From the NCBI RefSeq assembly GCF_902809835.1, contig NZ_CADDWM010000015.1, positions 310,001 to 374,000 of the forward strand: DNA of 64,000 nt, written 5' to 3'. Positions 6,895 to 16,084 of this stretch are shown piece by piece. The stretch comes from Agromyces sp. Marseille-P2726 (GTDB taxonomy: Bacteria; Actinomycetota; Actinomycetes; Actinomycetales; Microbacteriaceae). Both the position numbers and the translations under genes were made by a program. Under the pieces are notes generated by a model. That model saw nothing but the letters and a program-made list of their open reading frames with translations, searched no databases and had not been told where the DNA came from. Each line of letters begins with the position of its first letter. Position 1 is the first letter of the stretch.

Positions 6895-7490
6895 GCGACA
6901 CTCCGGTAGAGGTGGTGCTTGGAGATGTACTGGACGACCCCATCGGGCACCAAGTACCACACCGGGAAGCCCCGGCGCACCCTGTCCCGGCAGTCGGTCG
7001 ACGAGATCGCAAGTGCCGGAACCTCCAACAAGCTTACGTGCTGCCTAGGCAAACCCGAAACGGAGAGCACGTGTCCCGGGCGACTCACAGCGACGAAGTG
7101 GGCGAGGTTCCAAAGCTCGTCGACGTCTTTCCAGGCGAGGATCTGCGCGATCGCGTCGGCCCCGGTGATGAAGTAGAGGTCGGCGTCAGGTCGCTCGGCG
7201 CGGATGTCGTGGAGCGTGTCGATCGTGTAGGTGGGCTTGCCGCGGTCGATGTCGACCCGGCTCACGGTGAACGACGGGTTCGACGCCGTCGCGATCACCG
7301 TCATCAGGTACCGGTGTTCGGCGTGCGTCACATCGGACTTGTACGTCGACGGCCCGGTCGGCACGAACACCACCTCGTCGAGGCCGTGCGACTGCGCGAC
7401 CTCACTCGCCGCGACCAGGTGGCCGTGGTGAATGGGATCGAACGTGCCGCCCATGACGCCGATGCGAGGCCGACGTTCTTCGTGCGCCAT
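6891..7490 (-). CDS. nadD: Nicotinate-nucleotide adenylyltransferase
   Basis: A 199-residue cytoplasmic enzyme that joins NaMN and ATP to give NaAD in NAD synthesis. The nucleotidyltransferase signature is present near the N-terminus ([13 protein letters not shown], with the HxGH motif) and the second motif [13 protein letters not shown] near the C-terminus. [16 protein letters not shown] is also typical. I used the ATG at 7490; a GTG one codon upstream (7493) is an alternative. Its TGA overlaps the ATG of the Pro-rich membrane-protein gene. Confidence 0.95.
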   Translation of the reverse strand: MAHEERRPRIGVMGGTFDPIHHGHLVAASEVAQSHGLDEVVFVPTGPSTYKSDVTHAEHRYLMTVIATASNPSFTVSRVDIDRGKPTYTIDTLHDIRAERPDADLYFITGADAIAQILAWKDVDELWNLAHFVAVSRPGHVLSVSGLPRQHVSLLEVPALAISSTDCRDRVRRGFPVWYLVPDGVVQYISKHHLYRSVA

Positions 7491-7505
7491 CACACGAACG
7501 CTCGG

Positions 7506-7712
7506 TCAGTGCCCGCCGTGCTCGCCCCCGCCGTGTCGAGCGGCGTACGCCTCGGCCTTGCCGCGATGCCGGTTGGCGACGTCTCGGTACGAGGCGACCA
7601 CGAACGCCAGTGCGGCGAAGATGACGAGTGCGATGAGGCCGTAGGCCCACGCTTCCATCGGAAGCTCCCTCGCATGCACCGTCTCGGTCAGCACTGCGGT
7701 CGTGAGGCTCAT
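7506..7712 (-). CDS. Small single-pass membrane protein with His-rich tail
   Basis: A 68-residue protein. One hydrophobic segment (about residues 23-40, YGLIALVIFAALAFVVAS) is followed by SYRDVANRHRGK and a Gly/His-rich end (HGGGEHGGH). It lies between proA and nadD on the same strand. The ATG at 7712 has AAAGGA 7 bases upstream. An internal ATG at 7658 (MEAWAYGL) has a strong GAGGGAG at suitable distance and could be the true start, giving 50 residues. The His-rich tail might bind metal; no function is assigned. Confidence 0.72.
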   Translation of the reverse strand: MSLTTAVLTETVHARELPMEAWAYGLIALVIFAALAFVVASYRDVANRHRGKAEAYAARHGGGEHGGH

Positions 7713-7763
7713 CGGCCGTTCCTTTCGAATCCTGCGGGTGACGCTCGTGACAGTCTATCGAGA

Positions 7764-9032
7764 TCAGGACCGGACGTGGCCGGCGCCGCGCACGATCCAC
7801 TTCGTGCTCGTGAGCTCGGGAAGGCCCATGGGCCCCCGCGCATGAAGCTTCTGCGTGGAGATCCCGACCTCGGCGCCGAACCCGAACTCCGCGCCGTCGG
7901 TGAACCGGGTGGATGCATTCACCATCACCGCCGCGGCATCCACCTCGTTCAGGAATCGCTCGGCATTCGCGAGGTCGTTGGTCACGATCGACTCGGTGTG
8001 CTTGGTCGAGTATCGGCGGATGTGGCGGAGCGCGTCGTCCATCGAGTCGACGATGCCCACCGAGATGTCGAGGCTCAGGTGCTCGGTCGCCCAGTCCTCG
8101 TCCGTCACGGGCACGGTTTCGGGCCGCAGGGCTCGCACCCGCTCATCGGCATGGATGGTGACTCCGGATGCCTCGAGCCGATCGAACACCGCCGGCAGCA
8201 GTCGCTCGGCGGCATCGCGATGCACGAGCAGCGTCTCGAGCGCGTTGCACACGCTCGGGCGCTGGACCTTCGCGTTGTGCACGAGCTCGACCGCCCAGTC
8301 CTCGGGCGCGCTCGAGTCGAGGAACATGTGGACCACGCCCGCCCCGGTCTCGATGACCGGTACCTTCGCCTCGTCGACGACGGCGCGGATGAGTCCGGCG
8401 CTGCCGCGCGGGATGAGCACGTCGACGTAGTCGCGTGCCTGCATCACGTGGCGGGCCCCCGCCCGTCCGAAGTCGTCGACCGTCTGCACCGCGTCGGCGG
8501 GAAGACCGGCCTGCTCGAGCGCATCGCGAAGCACGCCGACGAGCTCGCGGTTGGTCTGCTCGGCGGCGCTTCCCCCGCGAAGCACCACCGCATTGCCGCT
8601 CTTCAGTGCGAGCACGGCGATGTCGATCGTCACGTTCGGGCGCGCCTCGTAGATCGCGCCGACCACGCCGAGCGGCACCCGCACCTGGTCGATGCGCACA
8701 CCGCTCGGCGCGGTACGGCCGCTCACGGTCTCACCGACCGGATCCGTGAGCGCGATGACCTCGAGGACGGCATCGGCCAAGGCCTCGCCACGCCGTTCAT
8801 CGAGCTTGAGCCGGTCGAGCAGGCCGGTTGCCAGGCCGTCATCGCGGCCCCGCTCGAGGTCGCGTCGGTTCGCCTCGATGATCTGCGCCGACCGCTCACG
8901 GAGCAACGCTGCGATCCGATCCAGGGCAGCGTCTTTCTCGGTCGTCGAAGCCTGGGCGAGGCGGTACGACGCCTCCTTCGCAGCGGCCAGGCGCGCGTCG
9001 ATCACCGTGGTGTCGAGGTGGGATTGCTCCAT
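7764..9032 (-). CDS. proA: Glutamate-5-semialdehyde dehydrogenase
   Basis: This 422-residue aldehyde-dehydrogenase-fold enzyme reduces glutamyl-5-phosphate with NADPH, the second step of proline synthesis. Family sequences are clear: GVVGAIYEARPNVTIDIA, the LKSGNAVVLRGG nucleotide region, the catalytic cysteine in RPSVCNALET, and FGAEVGISTQKLHARGP near the end. It follows proB, which supplies its unstable substrate, by 9 bases. There is no Shine-Dalgarno; TAGGCT lies exactly 6 bases before the ATG, so an additional leaderless transcript starting inside the proB-proA junction is likely. Confidence 0.97.
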   Translation of the reverse strand: MEQSHLDTTVIDARLAAAKEASYRLAQASTTEKDAALDRIAALLRERSAQIIEANRRDLERGRDDGLATGLLDRLKLDERRGEALADAVLEVIALTDPVGETVSGRTAPSGVRIDQVRVPLGVVGAIYEARPNVTIDIAVLALKSGNAVVLRGGSAAEQTNRELVGVLRDALEQAGLPADAVQTVDDFGRAGARHVMQARDYVDVLIPRGSAGLIRAVVDEAKVPVIETGAGVVHMFLDSSAPEDWAVELVHNAKVQRPSVCNALETLLVHRDAAERLLPAVFDRLEASGVTIHADERVRALRPETVPVTDEDWATEHLSLDISVGIVDSMDDALRHIRRYSTKHTESIVTNDLANAERFLNEVDAAAVMVNASTRFTDGAEFGFGAEVGISTQKLHARGPMGLPELTSTKWIVRGAGHVRS

Positions 9033-9038
9033 GTCCCC

Positions 9039-9044
9039 AGCCTA
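9039..9044 (-). promoter_or_regulatory. Candidate -10 element for leaderless proA
   Basis: TAGGCT with a 6-base spacer (GGGGAC) to the proA ATG. Its TAG is also the proB stop codon. No clear -35 is seen. Confidence 0.4.
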
Positions 9045-9860
9045 GGCGAGCGTCGAGCGGCCGCTCGCCGTGTGACGCCTGGGCGCCGGATCGAACCAGG
9101 TTCCGAGCGGTGCACCGGCCAGCGCGTCAGCCACGAGCGTCGTCGCCGTGATGAGCACCGCGGAGCCCGACTCGGCGGCGATTCGCGCGGCGGAGACCTT
9201 CGTCTCGGCTCCCCCGGTGCCGACGCCGGCGCTGCCGATGGAGTCCATTTCGACTCCGTCCAGCGCATCACCGAACGGAACCCGGTCGATCCGCACGGCT
9301 CCGGCGAGGTGCGGCGGCTTCGTGTAGAGCGCGTCGACGTCGGAGAGCAGCACGAGCAGGTCGGCGCCGATGAGCTCGGCGACCATGGCCGCGAGCCGGT
9401 CATTGTCACCGAATCGGATCTCGTGCGTCGCCACCGTGTCGTTCTCGTTCACGATCGGGAGGATGCGGAGCGCGAGCAGCCGGTCCATGGCACGCTGTGC
9501 GTTCGATCGCGGCGTGGCGTGCTCGAGGTCCCCGGCGGTGAGCAGCACCTGTCCGGCGACGATGCCGTACCGGTCGAGCGAGTCCTGGTAGCGGAAGACG
9601 AGCAGGTTCTGACCGACGGACGCCGCGGCCTGCTGCGTGGCGAGGTCGGTGGGTCGGGCATCGAGCCGGAGGTACGGCATGCCCGTGGCGATCGCGCCCG
9701 ACGAGACGAGCACCACCTCGGTGCCGCGCTCGTGCGCCGACGCGAGCGCATCGACCAGGGGCCCGATCTGGCCGGCGTTCTCGCCGCTGATCGACGAGGA
9801 GCCCACCTTCACGACGATTCGGCGAGCACGCGGAATCTCGGCACGGGACGCGGGGATCAT
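9042..9860 (-). CDS. proB: Glutamate 5-kinase
   Basis: A 272-residue amino-acid-kinase-fold enzyme that phosphorylates glutamate at the start of proline synthesis and is the usual point of proline feedback inhibition. The N-terminal [11 protein letters not shown] motif, [18 protein letters not shown] and LSDVDALYT define the family. The protein ends after the kinase domain; the C-terminal PUA domain of the E. coli enzyme (367 residues) is missing, as in many short ProB proteins. The ATG at 9860 overlaps the obg stop (ATGA), making obg-proB-proA an operon. Confidence 0.95.
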   Translation of the reverse strand: MIPASRAEIPRARRIVVKVGSSSISGENAGQIGPLVDALASAHERGTEVVLVSSGAIATGMPYLRLDARPTDLATQQAAASVGQNLLVFRYQDSLDRYGIVAGQVLLTAGDLEHATPRSNAQRAMDRLLALRILPIVNENDTVATHEIRFGDNDRLAAMVAELIGADLLVLLSDVDALYTKPPHLAGAVRIDRVPFGDALDGVEMDSIGSAGVGTGGAETKVSAARIAAESGSAVLITATTLVADALAGAPLGTWFDPAPRRHTASGRSTLA

Positions 9861-11413
9861 CGCTCGCCTTCGGTGTCGGATGCCGCGGCATCCCGATCGA
9901 CGTCGACGTCGGTCTCGTCGTCGGACCACAGGCCGGCCTCGCGCTCACGCTGCAGCTCGGCGCGGGCCTCGGCCTTCGCGTCCATGCGCTCGTGGTAGTC
10001 GCTGCGCCGCTCGGCACGCGTCGCACGACGATTGTCGTCGAGCCGGAAGTCGGAGCCGCGCGGCGAGGTGATGAGCTCCGCTGTCGAGGTGAGGGTGGGC
10101 TCCCAGTCGAACACGACGCCGGAACCCGGACCGATGACGACCGTGGACCCGGCGACGGCGCCGGCACGAACGAGCTCGTCCTCGACGCCGAGGCGGGCCA
10201 GGCGATCGGCGAGGAAACCGACCGCCTCGTCGTTGGCGAAGTCGGTCTGCGCCACCCAGCGCTCGGGCTTGCGGCCCAGCACCCGGTAGATCGTGCCGTA
10301 GCTGCCGCCTTCGGCTCGCACGGTGAACTCGGCGTCGTCGACCGGCTTCGGCCGCATGACGATCCGGGGCGGGGCGGGAGCGGCCGCAGCCTCGGCGCGA
10401 GCCTGGTCGACGAGCTCACCGAGCGCGTACCCCAGCTGACGGAGTCCTTCGTGGCTCACCGTCGAGATCTCGAACACGCGGTACCCGCGGGCCTCGAACT
10501 CGGGCTTCACGAACTCGGCGAGCTCGCGCGCCTCGGGCACATCGACCTTGTTGAGCGCCACGAGCTGCGGTCGGTCGAGCAGCGGCACCTGGCCCTCGGG
10601 CACGGGGTATGCGGCGAGCTCTCGGAGGATGACGTCGAGGTCGCTGATGGGATCGCGGCCCGGCTCGAGCGTCGCGCAGTCGATCACGTGCAGCAACGCC
10701 GAGCACCGCTCGACGTGCCGAAGGAACTCGAGACCGAGGCCCTTGCCCTCGCTCGCGCCCTCGATGAGACCCGGCACGTCCGCCACGGTGAAGCGGTGGT
10801 CTCCGGCCTGCACGACGCCCAGATTCGGATGCAGCGTGGTGAACGGGTAGTCGGCGATCTTCGGCCTCGCCGCCGACAGCGCGGCGATGAGGCTCGACTT
10901 GCCGGCCGACGGGTAACCCACGAGCGCGACATCCGCGATCGTCTTCAGCTCGAGCGTCACCTCGCCCTCGTATCCGGGCGTGCCGAGCAGCGCGAACCCC
11001 GGGGCCTTGCGCTTGGTCGTGGCCAGCGCGGCGTTGCCGAGGCCGCCCTGCCCGCCGGGTGCCACGACGAAGCGCATCCCCGGTTCGGTGAGGTCGATGA
11101 GTTCGGTTCCGTCGGCGTCCTTCACGACTGTGCCCACGGGAACGGGGAGCTCGAGGTCCTCTCCCGCCGCACCGGCCCGGTTGTCGCCCATGCCCGGTTG
11201 GCCGTTGTCGGATGAGCGGTGCGGGCGCCCGTGATAGGCGAGGAGGGTGGTGACCTGCGGGTCGGCGACGAGCACGATGTCGCCGCCGTGCCCGCCATTG
11301 CCGCCGTCGGGTCCGGCGAGGGGCTTGAACTTCTCACGGCGCACCGACACACAGCCGTTTCCTCCGTGGCCCGCGCGCAGGAATAGCGTCACCTGGTCGA
11401 CGAAGCTGACCAT
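9857..11413 (-). CDS. obg: GTPase ObgE/CgtA
   Basis: A 518-residue ribosome-assembly GTPase acting on the 50S subunit. The glycine-rich Obg fold occupies about residues 1-160 ([32 protein letters not shown]). The G domain follows, with P-loop GYPSAGKSS and [16 protein letters not shown], and NKVDVPEA as the G4 region. A C-terminal OCT domain (about 350-425) is followed by a charged tail with repeated Arg/Glu/Asp. AGGAGG lies 7 bases upstream of the ATG. It follows rplU and rpmA, the classic L21-L27-Obg order, with a hairpin between rpmA and obg. Confidence 0.97.
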   Translation of the reverse strand: MVSFVDQVTLFLRAGHGGNGCVSVRREKFKPLAGPDGGNGGHGGDIVLVADPQVTTLLAYHGRPHRSSDNGQPGMGDNRAGAAGEDLELPVPVGTVVKDADGTELIDLTEPGMRFVVAPGGQGGLGNAALATTKRKAPGFALLGTPGYEGEVTLELKTIADVALVGYPSAGKSSLIAALSAARPKIADYPFTTLHPNLGVVQAGDHRFTVADVPGLIEGASEGKGLGLEFLRHVERCSALLHVIDCATLEPGRDPISDLDVILRELAAYPVPEGQVPLLDRPQLVALNKVDVPEARELAEFVKPEFEARGYRVFEISTVSHEGLRQLGYALGELVDQARAEAAAAPAPPRIVMRPKPVDDAEFTVRAEGGSYGTIYRVLGRKPERWVAQTDFANDEAVGFLADRLARLGVEDELVRAGAVAGSTVVIGPGSGVVFDWEPTLTSTAELITSPRGSDFRLDDNRRATRAERRSDYHERMDAKAEARAELQREREAGLWSDDETDVDVDRDAAASDTEGER

Positions 11414-11431
11414 GCCGAGTCCTCCTGGATG

Positions 11432-11466
11432 AAAACGCGTGAGGGCGAGCCGAAGCCCGCCCTCAC
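11432..11466 (-). terminator. Intergenic hairpin between rpmA and obg
   Basis: GTGAGGGCG/CGCCCTCAC pairs over 9 bp (11439-11466) and is followed, on the minus strand, by GCG and TTTT. The structure resembles an intrinsic terminator and probably lowers read-through from the ribosomal-protein genes into obg. Confidence 0.7.
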
Positions 11467-11482
11467 AAGACCGATGGGTCGA

Positions 11483-11740
11483 TTATTCGCCGGCCGCCAC
11501 GATGTTGACGACCTTGCGGCCACCCTTCGTGCCGAACTGCACCGCACCGGCCTCGAGCGCGAACAGGGTGTCGTCGCCACCGCGACCGACGCCCGCGCCC
11601 GGGTGGAAGTGGGTGCCGCGCTGGCGGACGAGGATCTCGCCCGCGCTGACGACCTGGCCACCGAATCGCTTCACGCCGAGGCGCTGAGCGTTCGAGTCAC
11701 GACCGTTGCGAGTGGAGCTCGCTCCCTTTTTGTGTGCCAT
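11483..11740 (-). CDS. rpmA: 50S ribosomal protein L27
   Basis: An 85-residue bL27 that begins [20 protein letters not shown]. The N-terminal tail reaches the peptidyl-transferase centre. There is no cleavable extension like that of Firmicutes. [10 protein letters not shown] and [12 protein letters not shown] are the conserved body. A strong AAGGAGA precedes the ATG. It lies 22 bases downstream of rplU. Confidence 0.98.
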   Translation of the reverse strand: MAHKKGASSTRNGRDSNAQRLGVKRFGGQVVSAGEILVRQRGTHFHPGAGVGRGGDDTLFALEAGAVQFGTKGGRKVVNIVAAGE

Positions 11741-11762
11741 GTCTGATTCTCCTTGCGAGCCG

Positions 11763-12071
11763 CTACTTGATGCCGGTGATCTTGATGCGCGTGAGCTCCT
11801 GGCGGTGGCCCTGGCGCTTCTTGTAGCCGGTCTTGTTCTTGAACTTCTGGATCACGATCTTCGGGCCGCGGAGGTCGTTCAGGACCTCGGCAGTCACCGT
11901 GACCTTGGCGAGCGACTTGGCGTCGGAGGTGATCTTGTCGCCGTCGACGAGGAGGACCGGGGTGAGCTGGACGTTGCCGTCTTCGTCAGCCTTGATGCGG
12001 TCCATCGTCACGATGGTGCCGACTTCGACCTTCTCCTGCCGACCGCCGGCGCGCACTACTGCGTAAACCAC
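11763..12071 (-). CDS. rplU: 50S ribosomal protein L21
   Basis: A 102-residue bL21 starting [18 protein letters not shown] with a GTG codon at 12071; the C-terminal [16 protein letters not shown] binds 23S rRNA. It is the first gene of the rplU-rpmA-obg group. A strong promoter lies at 12216-12244, leaving a leader of about 138 bases with a hairpin about 20 bases before the start, so regulation in the 5' leader is plausible. Confidence 0.97.
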   Translation of the reverse strand: MVYAVVRAGGRQEKVEVGTIVTMDRIKADEDGNVQLTPVLLVDGDKITSDAKSLAKVTVTAEVLNDLRGPKIVIQKFKNKTGYKKRQGHRQELTRIKITGIK

Positions 12072-12090
12072 TACTCGTACCTATCTCTGG

Positions 12091-12106
12091 GGAGCCCGGG
12101 GGCTCC
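12091..12106 (-). promoter_or_regulatory. Leader hairpin upstream of rplU
   Basis: GGAGCC/GGCTCC form a 6-bp stem with a CGGG-type loop, placed 20 bases before the rplU start codon in the mRNA leader. It could mask or expose the initiation region. Confidence 0.4.
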
Positions 12107-12215
12107 GTGTGCCTGATGGGGATGTCACTGCGCGCGAGACCCCAGCGGGAAGGAGGGTCGTCACTGCCAGAAAACTGTGCGGGCACACCGGGATAAGCGG
12201 TGGCACCAACGGTCG

Positions 12216-12244
12216 AGTTTACCGGATGACCAGAGGCCGTGCAA
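12216..12244 (-). promoter_or_regulatory. Promoter of rplU-rpmA-obg
   Basis: On the minus strand TTGCAC (12239-12244) and TAAACT (12216-12221) are separated by exactly 17 bases, a near-consensus primary sigma-factor promoter. Transcription would start near 12209. Confidence 0.7.
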
Positions 12245-12281
12245 ACGCGCGTCACCGCCGAGCCCGGCCCGGTGCGCGACG

Positions 12282-12287
12282 TAGGAT
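12282..12287 (+). promoter_or_regulatory. Candidate -10 for a leaderless DUF4031 gene
   Basis: TAGGAT followed by 7 bases (CGCCGAC) and the ATG at 12295. No -35 is evident. Confidence 0.4.
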
Positions 12288-12294
12288 CGCCGAC

Positions 12295-12582
12295 ATGACG
12301 GTGCTCATCGACACGCCGCTGTGGCCGAAGCACGGCACGGTCTGGTCGCACCTCGTGAGCGACCACTCGGTCGAGGAGTTGCACGAGTTCGCCGAGCGCA
12401 ACGGCGTTCCTCCGCGGGGGTTCGACCTCGACCACTACGACGTGCCCGTCGAGCGCTACGACGACCTCGTGGCTGCGGGCGCCGAGCCGGTGTCACCACG
12501 CGAGCTCGTGCGCCGGCTGGCCGCCAGCGGTCTGCGCGTCACGCCGCGTGAACGGCGTGCCCGGGCCGCACAGGGGGACTAG
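12295..12582 (+). CDS. DUF4031 domain-containing protein
   Basis: A 95-residue protein that begins MTVLIDTPLWPKHGTVWSHL, the signature opening of DUF4031, with SVEELHEFAERNGVPPRGFDLDHYDVP in the core. These small actinobacterial proteins resemble a His/Asp-rich nucleotidyltransferase- or hydrolase-like fold, but no activity is known to me. The family opening fixes the start. The TAG stop overlaps the convergent RNase E/G stop in a shared CTAG, so the two transcripts must overlap at their ends. Confidence 0.85.
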   Translation: MTVLIDTPLWPKHGTVWSHLVSDHSVEELHEFAERNGVPPRGFDLDHYDVPVERYDDLVAAGAEPVSPRELVRRLAASGLRVTPRERRARAAQGD

Positions 12583-15164
12583 TCGTCGGAGGGCTCGGGA
12601 GGGGCGCCGTCGGCGCGCGTGATGACGGGTGGCCCCCCGGCGGGACTCAGCGCGGCCGTCGACACGCGTCGACTCCTGGCGCGGCCCTCGCCGGCCTTCT
12701 TCGGCGCGGGCAGCGCGTCGAGCACTGAGTCGAGGAGCACCTCGGCGTCCTCGACGCGCACGGGTCGCCTGCGCTCGACGGGCGCGACCGGGGGCAGCTC
12801 GACGATCGGCGTCGCCGCGCCGGGTGCCTCAGCGCTCGGAGCCGACTCGGGCTGCGCCGCCGAGGAAGCGGCCGCGGCATCCGTCGATTCGGCCGGGCTG
12901 CCCTGCTCCTGCGTGACCCGGCGGTGACGGCCGCGCCGGCGACCGGTTGCCGCGGGCGTCTCGGTCGTCGCAGCTGCCGGCTCGGCGGCTGCAGCATCGC
13001 CCCCCTCGGTCGACGCGGCAGGCGCCTCAGCGGGCTTCTGGTCGGCATGCGGGATGGTCGACGCCGCGATCTGCGCCAGCGCGTTCTTCACGTCCTCGGT
13101 GATGGCGTGCGTGCCGGCATGCGCCTTGCTCTCGGCCTGCTGCTGGCTGCCGCCTCCGCGCCCACGGCGCCGCTCCACCTGCTGCGGCGCGCGGTGCTTC
13201 ATAATCGGTTCGTGGTGCACGATGATGCCCCGTCCCGCACACACCTCGCAGGGCTCACTGAACGATTCGAGGAGGCCGAGCCCGAGCTTCTTGCGGGTCA
13301 TCTGCACGAGTCCGAGCGAGGTGACCTCGGCCACCTGGTGCTTGGTGCGGTCGCGGGACAGGCACTCGACGAGTCGGCGCAGCACGAGGTCGCGGTTCGA
13401 CTCGAGCACCATGTCGATGAAGTCCACGACGATGATGCCGCCGATGTCGCGCAGCCGGAGCTGCCGCACGATCTCTTCGGCCGCCTCGAGGTTGTTCTTC
13501 GTCACCGTCTCTTCCAGGTTGCCGCCGGAACCCACGAACTTGCCGGTGTTCACGTCGACGACCGTCATCGCCTCGGTGCGGTCGATGACGAGCGACCCGC
13601 CAGAAGGCAGCCAGACCTTGCGATCGAGGGCCTTCTCGATCTGCTCGGTGATGCGGAACTCGTCGAACGAGTCGCGCTCGCCCTCGTAGGACTCGACGCG
13701 CTCGAGCAGGTCGGGCGCGACCGCACGCAGGTACCGGGTGATGGTCTCGTGAGCACCGGAGCCCTCGATGACCATCTTCTGGAAGTCCTCGTTGAAGACG
13801 TCGCGCACGATCTTGATGAGCAGATCGGGCTCGGAGTGCAGGAGCGCCGGAGCCTGGACCTTCTCGAGTTGCGTCGAGATGTCGGCCCACTGCGCGATGA
13901 GCCGGTTCACGTCGAGCGTGAGCTGCTCCTCGGTCGCGCCCTCGGCGGCGGTGCGGACGATCACGCCCTGGTTCTCGGGCAGCACCTCCTTCAGGATCTT
14001 CTTCAGCCTGGCGCGCTCGGTGTCGGGCAGCTTCCGGCTGATGCCGTTCATCGAGCCGTTCGGCACGTACACGAGGTAGCGGCCGGGCAGCGACACCTGG
14101 CTCGTGAGGCGGGCGCCCTTGTGCCCGACCGGGTCCTTCGTCACCTGCACGAGCACCCGGTCGCCGGGCTTCAGCGCCAGCTCGATGCGCCGGGGCTGAT
14201 TCTTCTCGCCGTTCTCGGCAGCGGCGTCCCAATCGACCTCGCCGGAGTAGAGCACCGCGTTGCGGCCTCGCCCGATGTCGACGAACGCGGCCTCCATGCT
14301 GGGCAGCACGTTCTGCACGCGGCCGAGGTAGACGTTGCCGATGAGCGACGCGTCCTGGTTGCGGGCGACGTAGTGCTCGACGAGTACGCCGTCTTCGAGC
14401 ACGCCGATCTGGATGCGCCCGCCCTTCTCCCGCACCACCATCGAGCGCTCCACCGACTCGCGGCGGGCGAGGAACTCGGCCTCGGTGATCACCGCGCGAC
14501 GACGTCCGGCATCGCGACCGTCGCGACGACGCTGCTTCTTCGCTTCGAGGCGCGTCGAGCCCTTGACCTTCTGCGGTTCGGTGATGAGTTCGGGCTCGCG
14601 CGGCTTGCGAACCTTGACGACGGTGTTCGCGGGCTCATCGCCGGCGGGTCCGCTGTCTTCGCCGCTGCGGCGACGGGTACGGCGCCGAACGCTGGAGGAC
14701 TCGTCGGACGAGCCCCGCTCGCTCCGCTCGGGGCGCTCGGGCTGGACCAGCACCGGCGGGGCATGGAATATGAGCGACGTCGTGGTCAGCGTGGCGGGGA
14801 TCGGCGACTCGGGCTCCGTCGGCGAGGGTTCGGATGCCTCGGCGTGCGGCTCCTCGACCCCCCGCTCGGGTTCGGGCTCGCCGGGCGCAGCGGCATCCGC
14901 TTCGGGTGCGGAAGAGATCGACGCGTCGTTCGGCGGTTCGGGGGTGGCGGCATCCGTCTCGGCCCGGTCGGGCTCGCCCGGAGGACCGGGTGTCTCGTGG
15001 GTCACGTCAGCGTCGTCGGATGCCGCGGCCGCCGTCTGCTCGCTCCGGCCCTTGACGGCGCGCACCCGGCCGCCACGACGGACGCCGAAGAGTCCACCGC
15101 GTCGCTTCGGGGTGCTGCTGCCGGAACCGGGTTCGTTGCTGGTGTTCTCGTTGCCTTCCACCAT
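12579..15164 (-). CDS. rne: Ribonuclease E/G family protein
   Basis: An 861-residue endoribonuclease for mRNA decay and rRNA maturation. A long acidic, disordered N-terminal region (about 1-230) precedes the catalytic core. The core has an S1 domain (GNVYLGRVQNVLPSMEAAFVD), the 5'-sensor/RNase H-like region, catalytic aspartates in VVDVNTGKF and VVDFIDM, and the zinc-link pair CEVCAGRG. A second disordered tail rich in Ala and Pro follows (about 640-861). I chose the ATG at 15164, with AGGAG 10 bases upstream; an in-frame ATG at 15263 lacks such support. Terminal extensions on both sides are usual for actinobacterial enzymes. The 277-base gap to the divergent VKOR gene must hold its promoter, but I see no clear one. 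Confidence 0.95.
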   Translation of the reverse strand: MVEGNENTSNEPGSGSSTPKRRGGLFGVRRGGRVRAVKGRSEQTAAAASDDADVTHETPGPPGEPDRAETDAATPEPPNDASISSAPEADAAAPGEPEPERGVEEPHAEASEPSPTEPESPIPATLTTTSLIFHAPPVLVQPERPERSERGSSDESSSVRRRTRRRSGEDSGPAGDEPANTVVKVRKPREPELITEPQKVKGSTRLEAKKQRRRDGRDAGRRRAVITEAEFLARRESVERSMVVREKGGRIQIGVLEDGVLVEHYVARNQDASLIGNVYLGRVQNVLPSMEAAFVDIGRGRNAVLYSGEVDWDAAAENGEKNQPRRIELALKPGDRVLVQVTKDPVGHKGARLTSQVSLPGRYLVYVPNGSMNGISRKLPDTERARLKKILKEVLPENQGVIVRTAAEGATEEQLTLDVNRLIAQWADISTQLEKVQAPALLHSEPDLLIKIVRDVFNEDFQKMVIEGSGAHETITRYLRAVAPDLLERVESYEGERDSFDEFRITEQIEKALDRKVWLPSGGSLVIDRTEAMTVVDVNTGKFVGSGGNLEETVTKNNLEAAEEIVRQLRLRDIGGIIVVDFIDMVLESNRDLVLRRLVECLSRDRTKHQVAEVTSLGLVQMTRKKLGLGLLESFSEPCEVCAGRGIIVHHEPIMKHRAPQQVERRRGRGGGSQQQAESKAHAGTHAITEDVKNALAQIAASTIPHADQKPAEAPAASTEGGDAAAAEPAAATTETPAATGRRRGRHRRVTQEQGSPAESTDAAAASSAAQPESAPSAEAPGAATPIVELPPVAPVERRRPVRVEDAEVLLDSVLDALPAPKKAGEGRARSRRVSTAALSPAGGPPVITRADGAPPEPSDD

Positions 15165-15441
15165 CTCTGGTGCACTCCTACGCCGGTATGGATGACCGCG
15201 CCACCCATCTCCGTACTCTTCTCGAGCGGTTCTGCGCCGTGCGGCGAACCGCCAATCCTTCATTTCCTGCGACCGGCAGGTTGCCTGTGTCGCGACGTCT
15301 CGCGGTGCTGTGACCGCCGATTCGGATGCATCGCATCCTCAAAGCCTTCGTTGGCGTCGCATCGGGCGCGGCCCGGGCGACTCATTCGATTATCGCACGC
15401 TCCCGCAGGGACGTGTCGAAACGGCATGCCAGAATACGACC

Positions 15442-16068
15442 ATGCCGGACTCTCCCCCGCAGTCCAGACCCGTCGCGTTCGCGGTCTTCCTCATCATCGC
15501 CGGGGCACTCGGCCTCCTCGCGGCGTTCGAGCTGTCGGTCGAGAAAGTGCTCCTGCTGGCCGATCCCGAACACGTGCCGGCGTGCAACGTGGGCGTGCTC
15601 GTCGGCTGCGGGGTGAACCTCGACTCGTGGCAGGGCTCCGTGTTCGGGTTCCCCAACCCGTTCATCGGCATCGCAGCTTGGCCGGTCGTCATCACGATCG
15701 GCGTGGCGGTCCTCGCCGGCGCCCGGTTCCCGCGATGGTTCTGGATCGGCTTCAACGCCGGGGTGCTCGGCGCCCTGGTGTTCGTCGGCTGGCTGATCGC
15801 GCAGAGCATCTACGTGCTCGACGTGCTCTGCCCGTGGTGCATGCTCACCTGGGCGGTCACGATCCCGACGTTCTTCGCCGTCACGTTGTTCAACCTGCGC
15901 GAGGGACATGTCCCGTCGTCGGGACGCGTTCGGAAGGTCTCCGCCGAGCTCTTCAAGTGGATCCCGCTCATCACGGTGGTCTGCTACGCGATCGTCATCG
16001 TGCTCGCGCAGGCGCAGATGAACGCCATTCCGCGCGTGCTGATCGACCTCCAGAACCTGTTCCGCTGA
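15442..16068 (+). CDS. Vitamin K epoxide reductase (VKOR) family membrane protein
   Basis: A 208-residue polytopic membrane protein of the bacterial VKOR family, which reoxidises a DsbA-like partner and passes electrons to menaquinone, enabling disulfide formation outside the membrane. The catalytic CPWC pair is at the start of a late membrane helix. A first cysteine pair lies in the first periplasmic loop (ACNVGVLVGCG), followed by the conserved Ser region LDSWQGS and FGFPNPF. Five hydrophobic segments are visible. No DsbA partner lies nearby. The ATG at 15442 has CAGAAT 6 bases upstream, which fits the leaderless pattern weakly. Confidence 0.92.
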   Translation: MPDSPPQSRPVAFAVFLIIAGALGLLAAFELSVEKVLLLADPEHVPACNVGVLVGCGVNLDSWQGSVFGFPNPFIGIAAWPVVITIGVAVLAGARFPRWFWIGFNAGVLGALVFVGWLIAQSIYVLDVLCPWCMLTWAVTIPTFFAVTLFNLREGHVPSSGRVRKVSAELFKWIPLITVVCYAIVIVLAQAQMNAIPRVLIDLQNLFR

Positions 16069-16084
16069 GCTTCCACCTGCGACG

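Noticed and set aside
6912..9998. A plus-strand open frame of over 1,000 codons opposite nadD, proA and proB
   Set aside because: It is the antisense of three solid genes; such long frames are expected in DNA of this GC content and its sequence is rich in Arg, His and Glu without domains.
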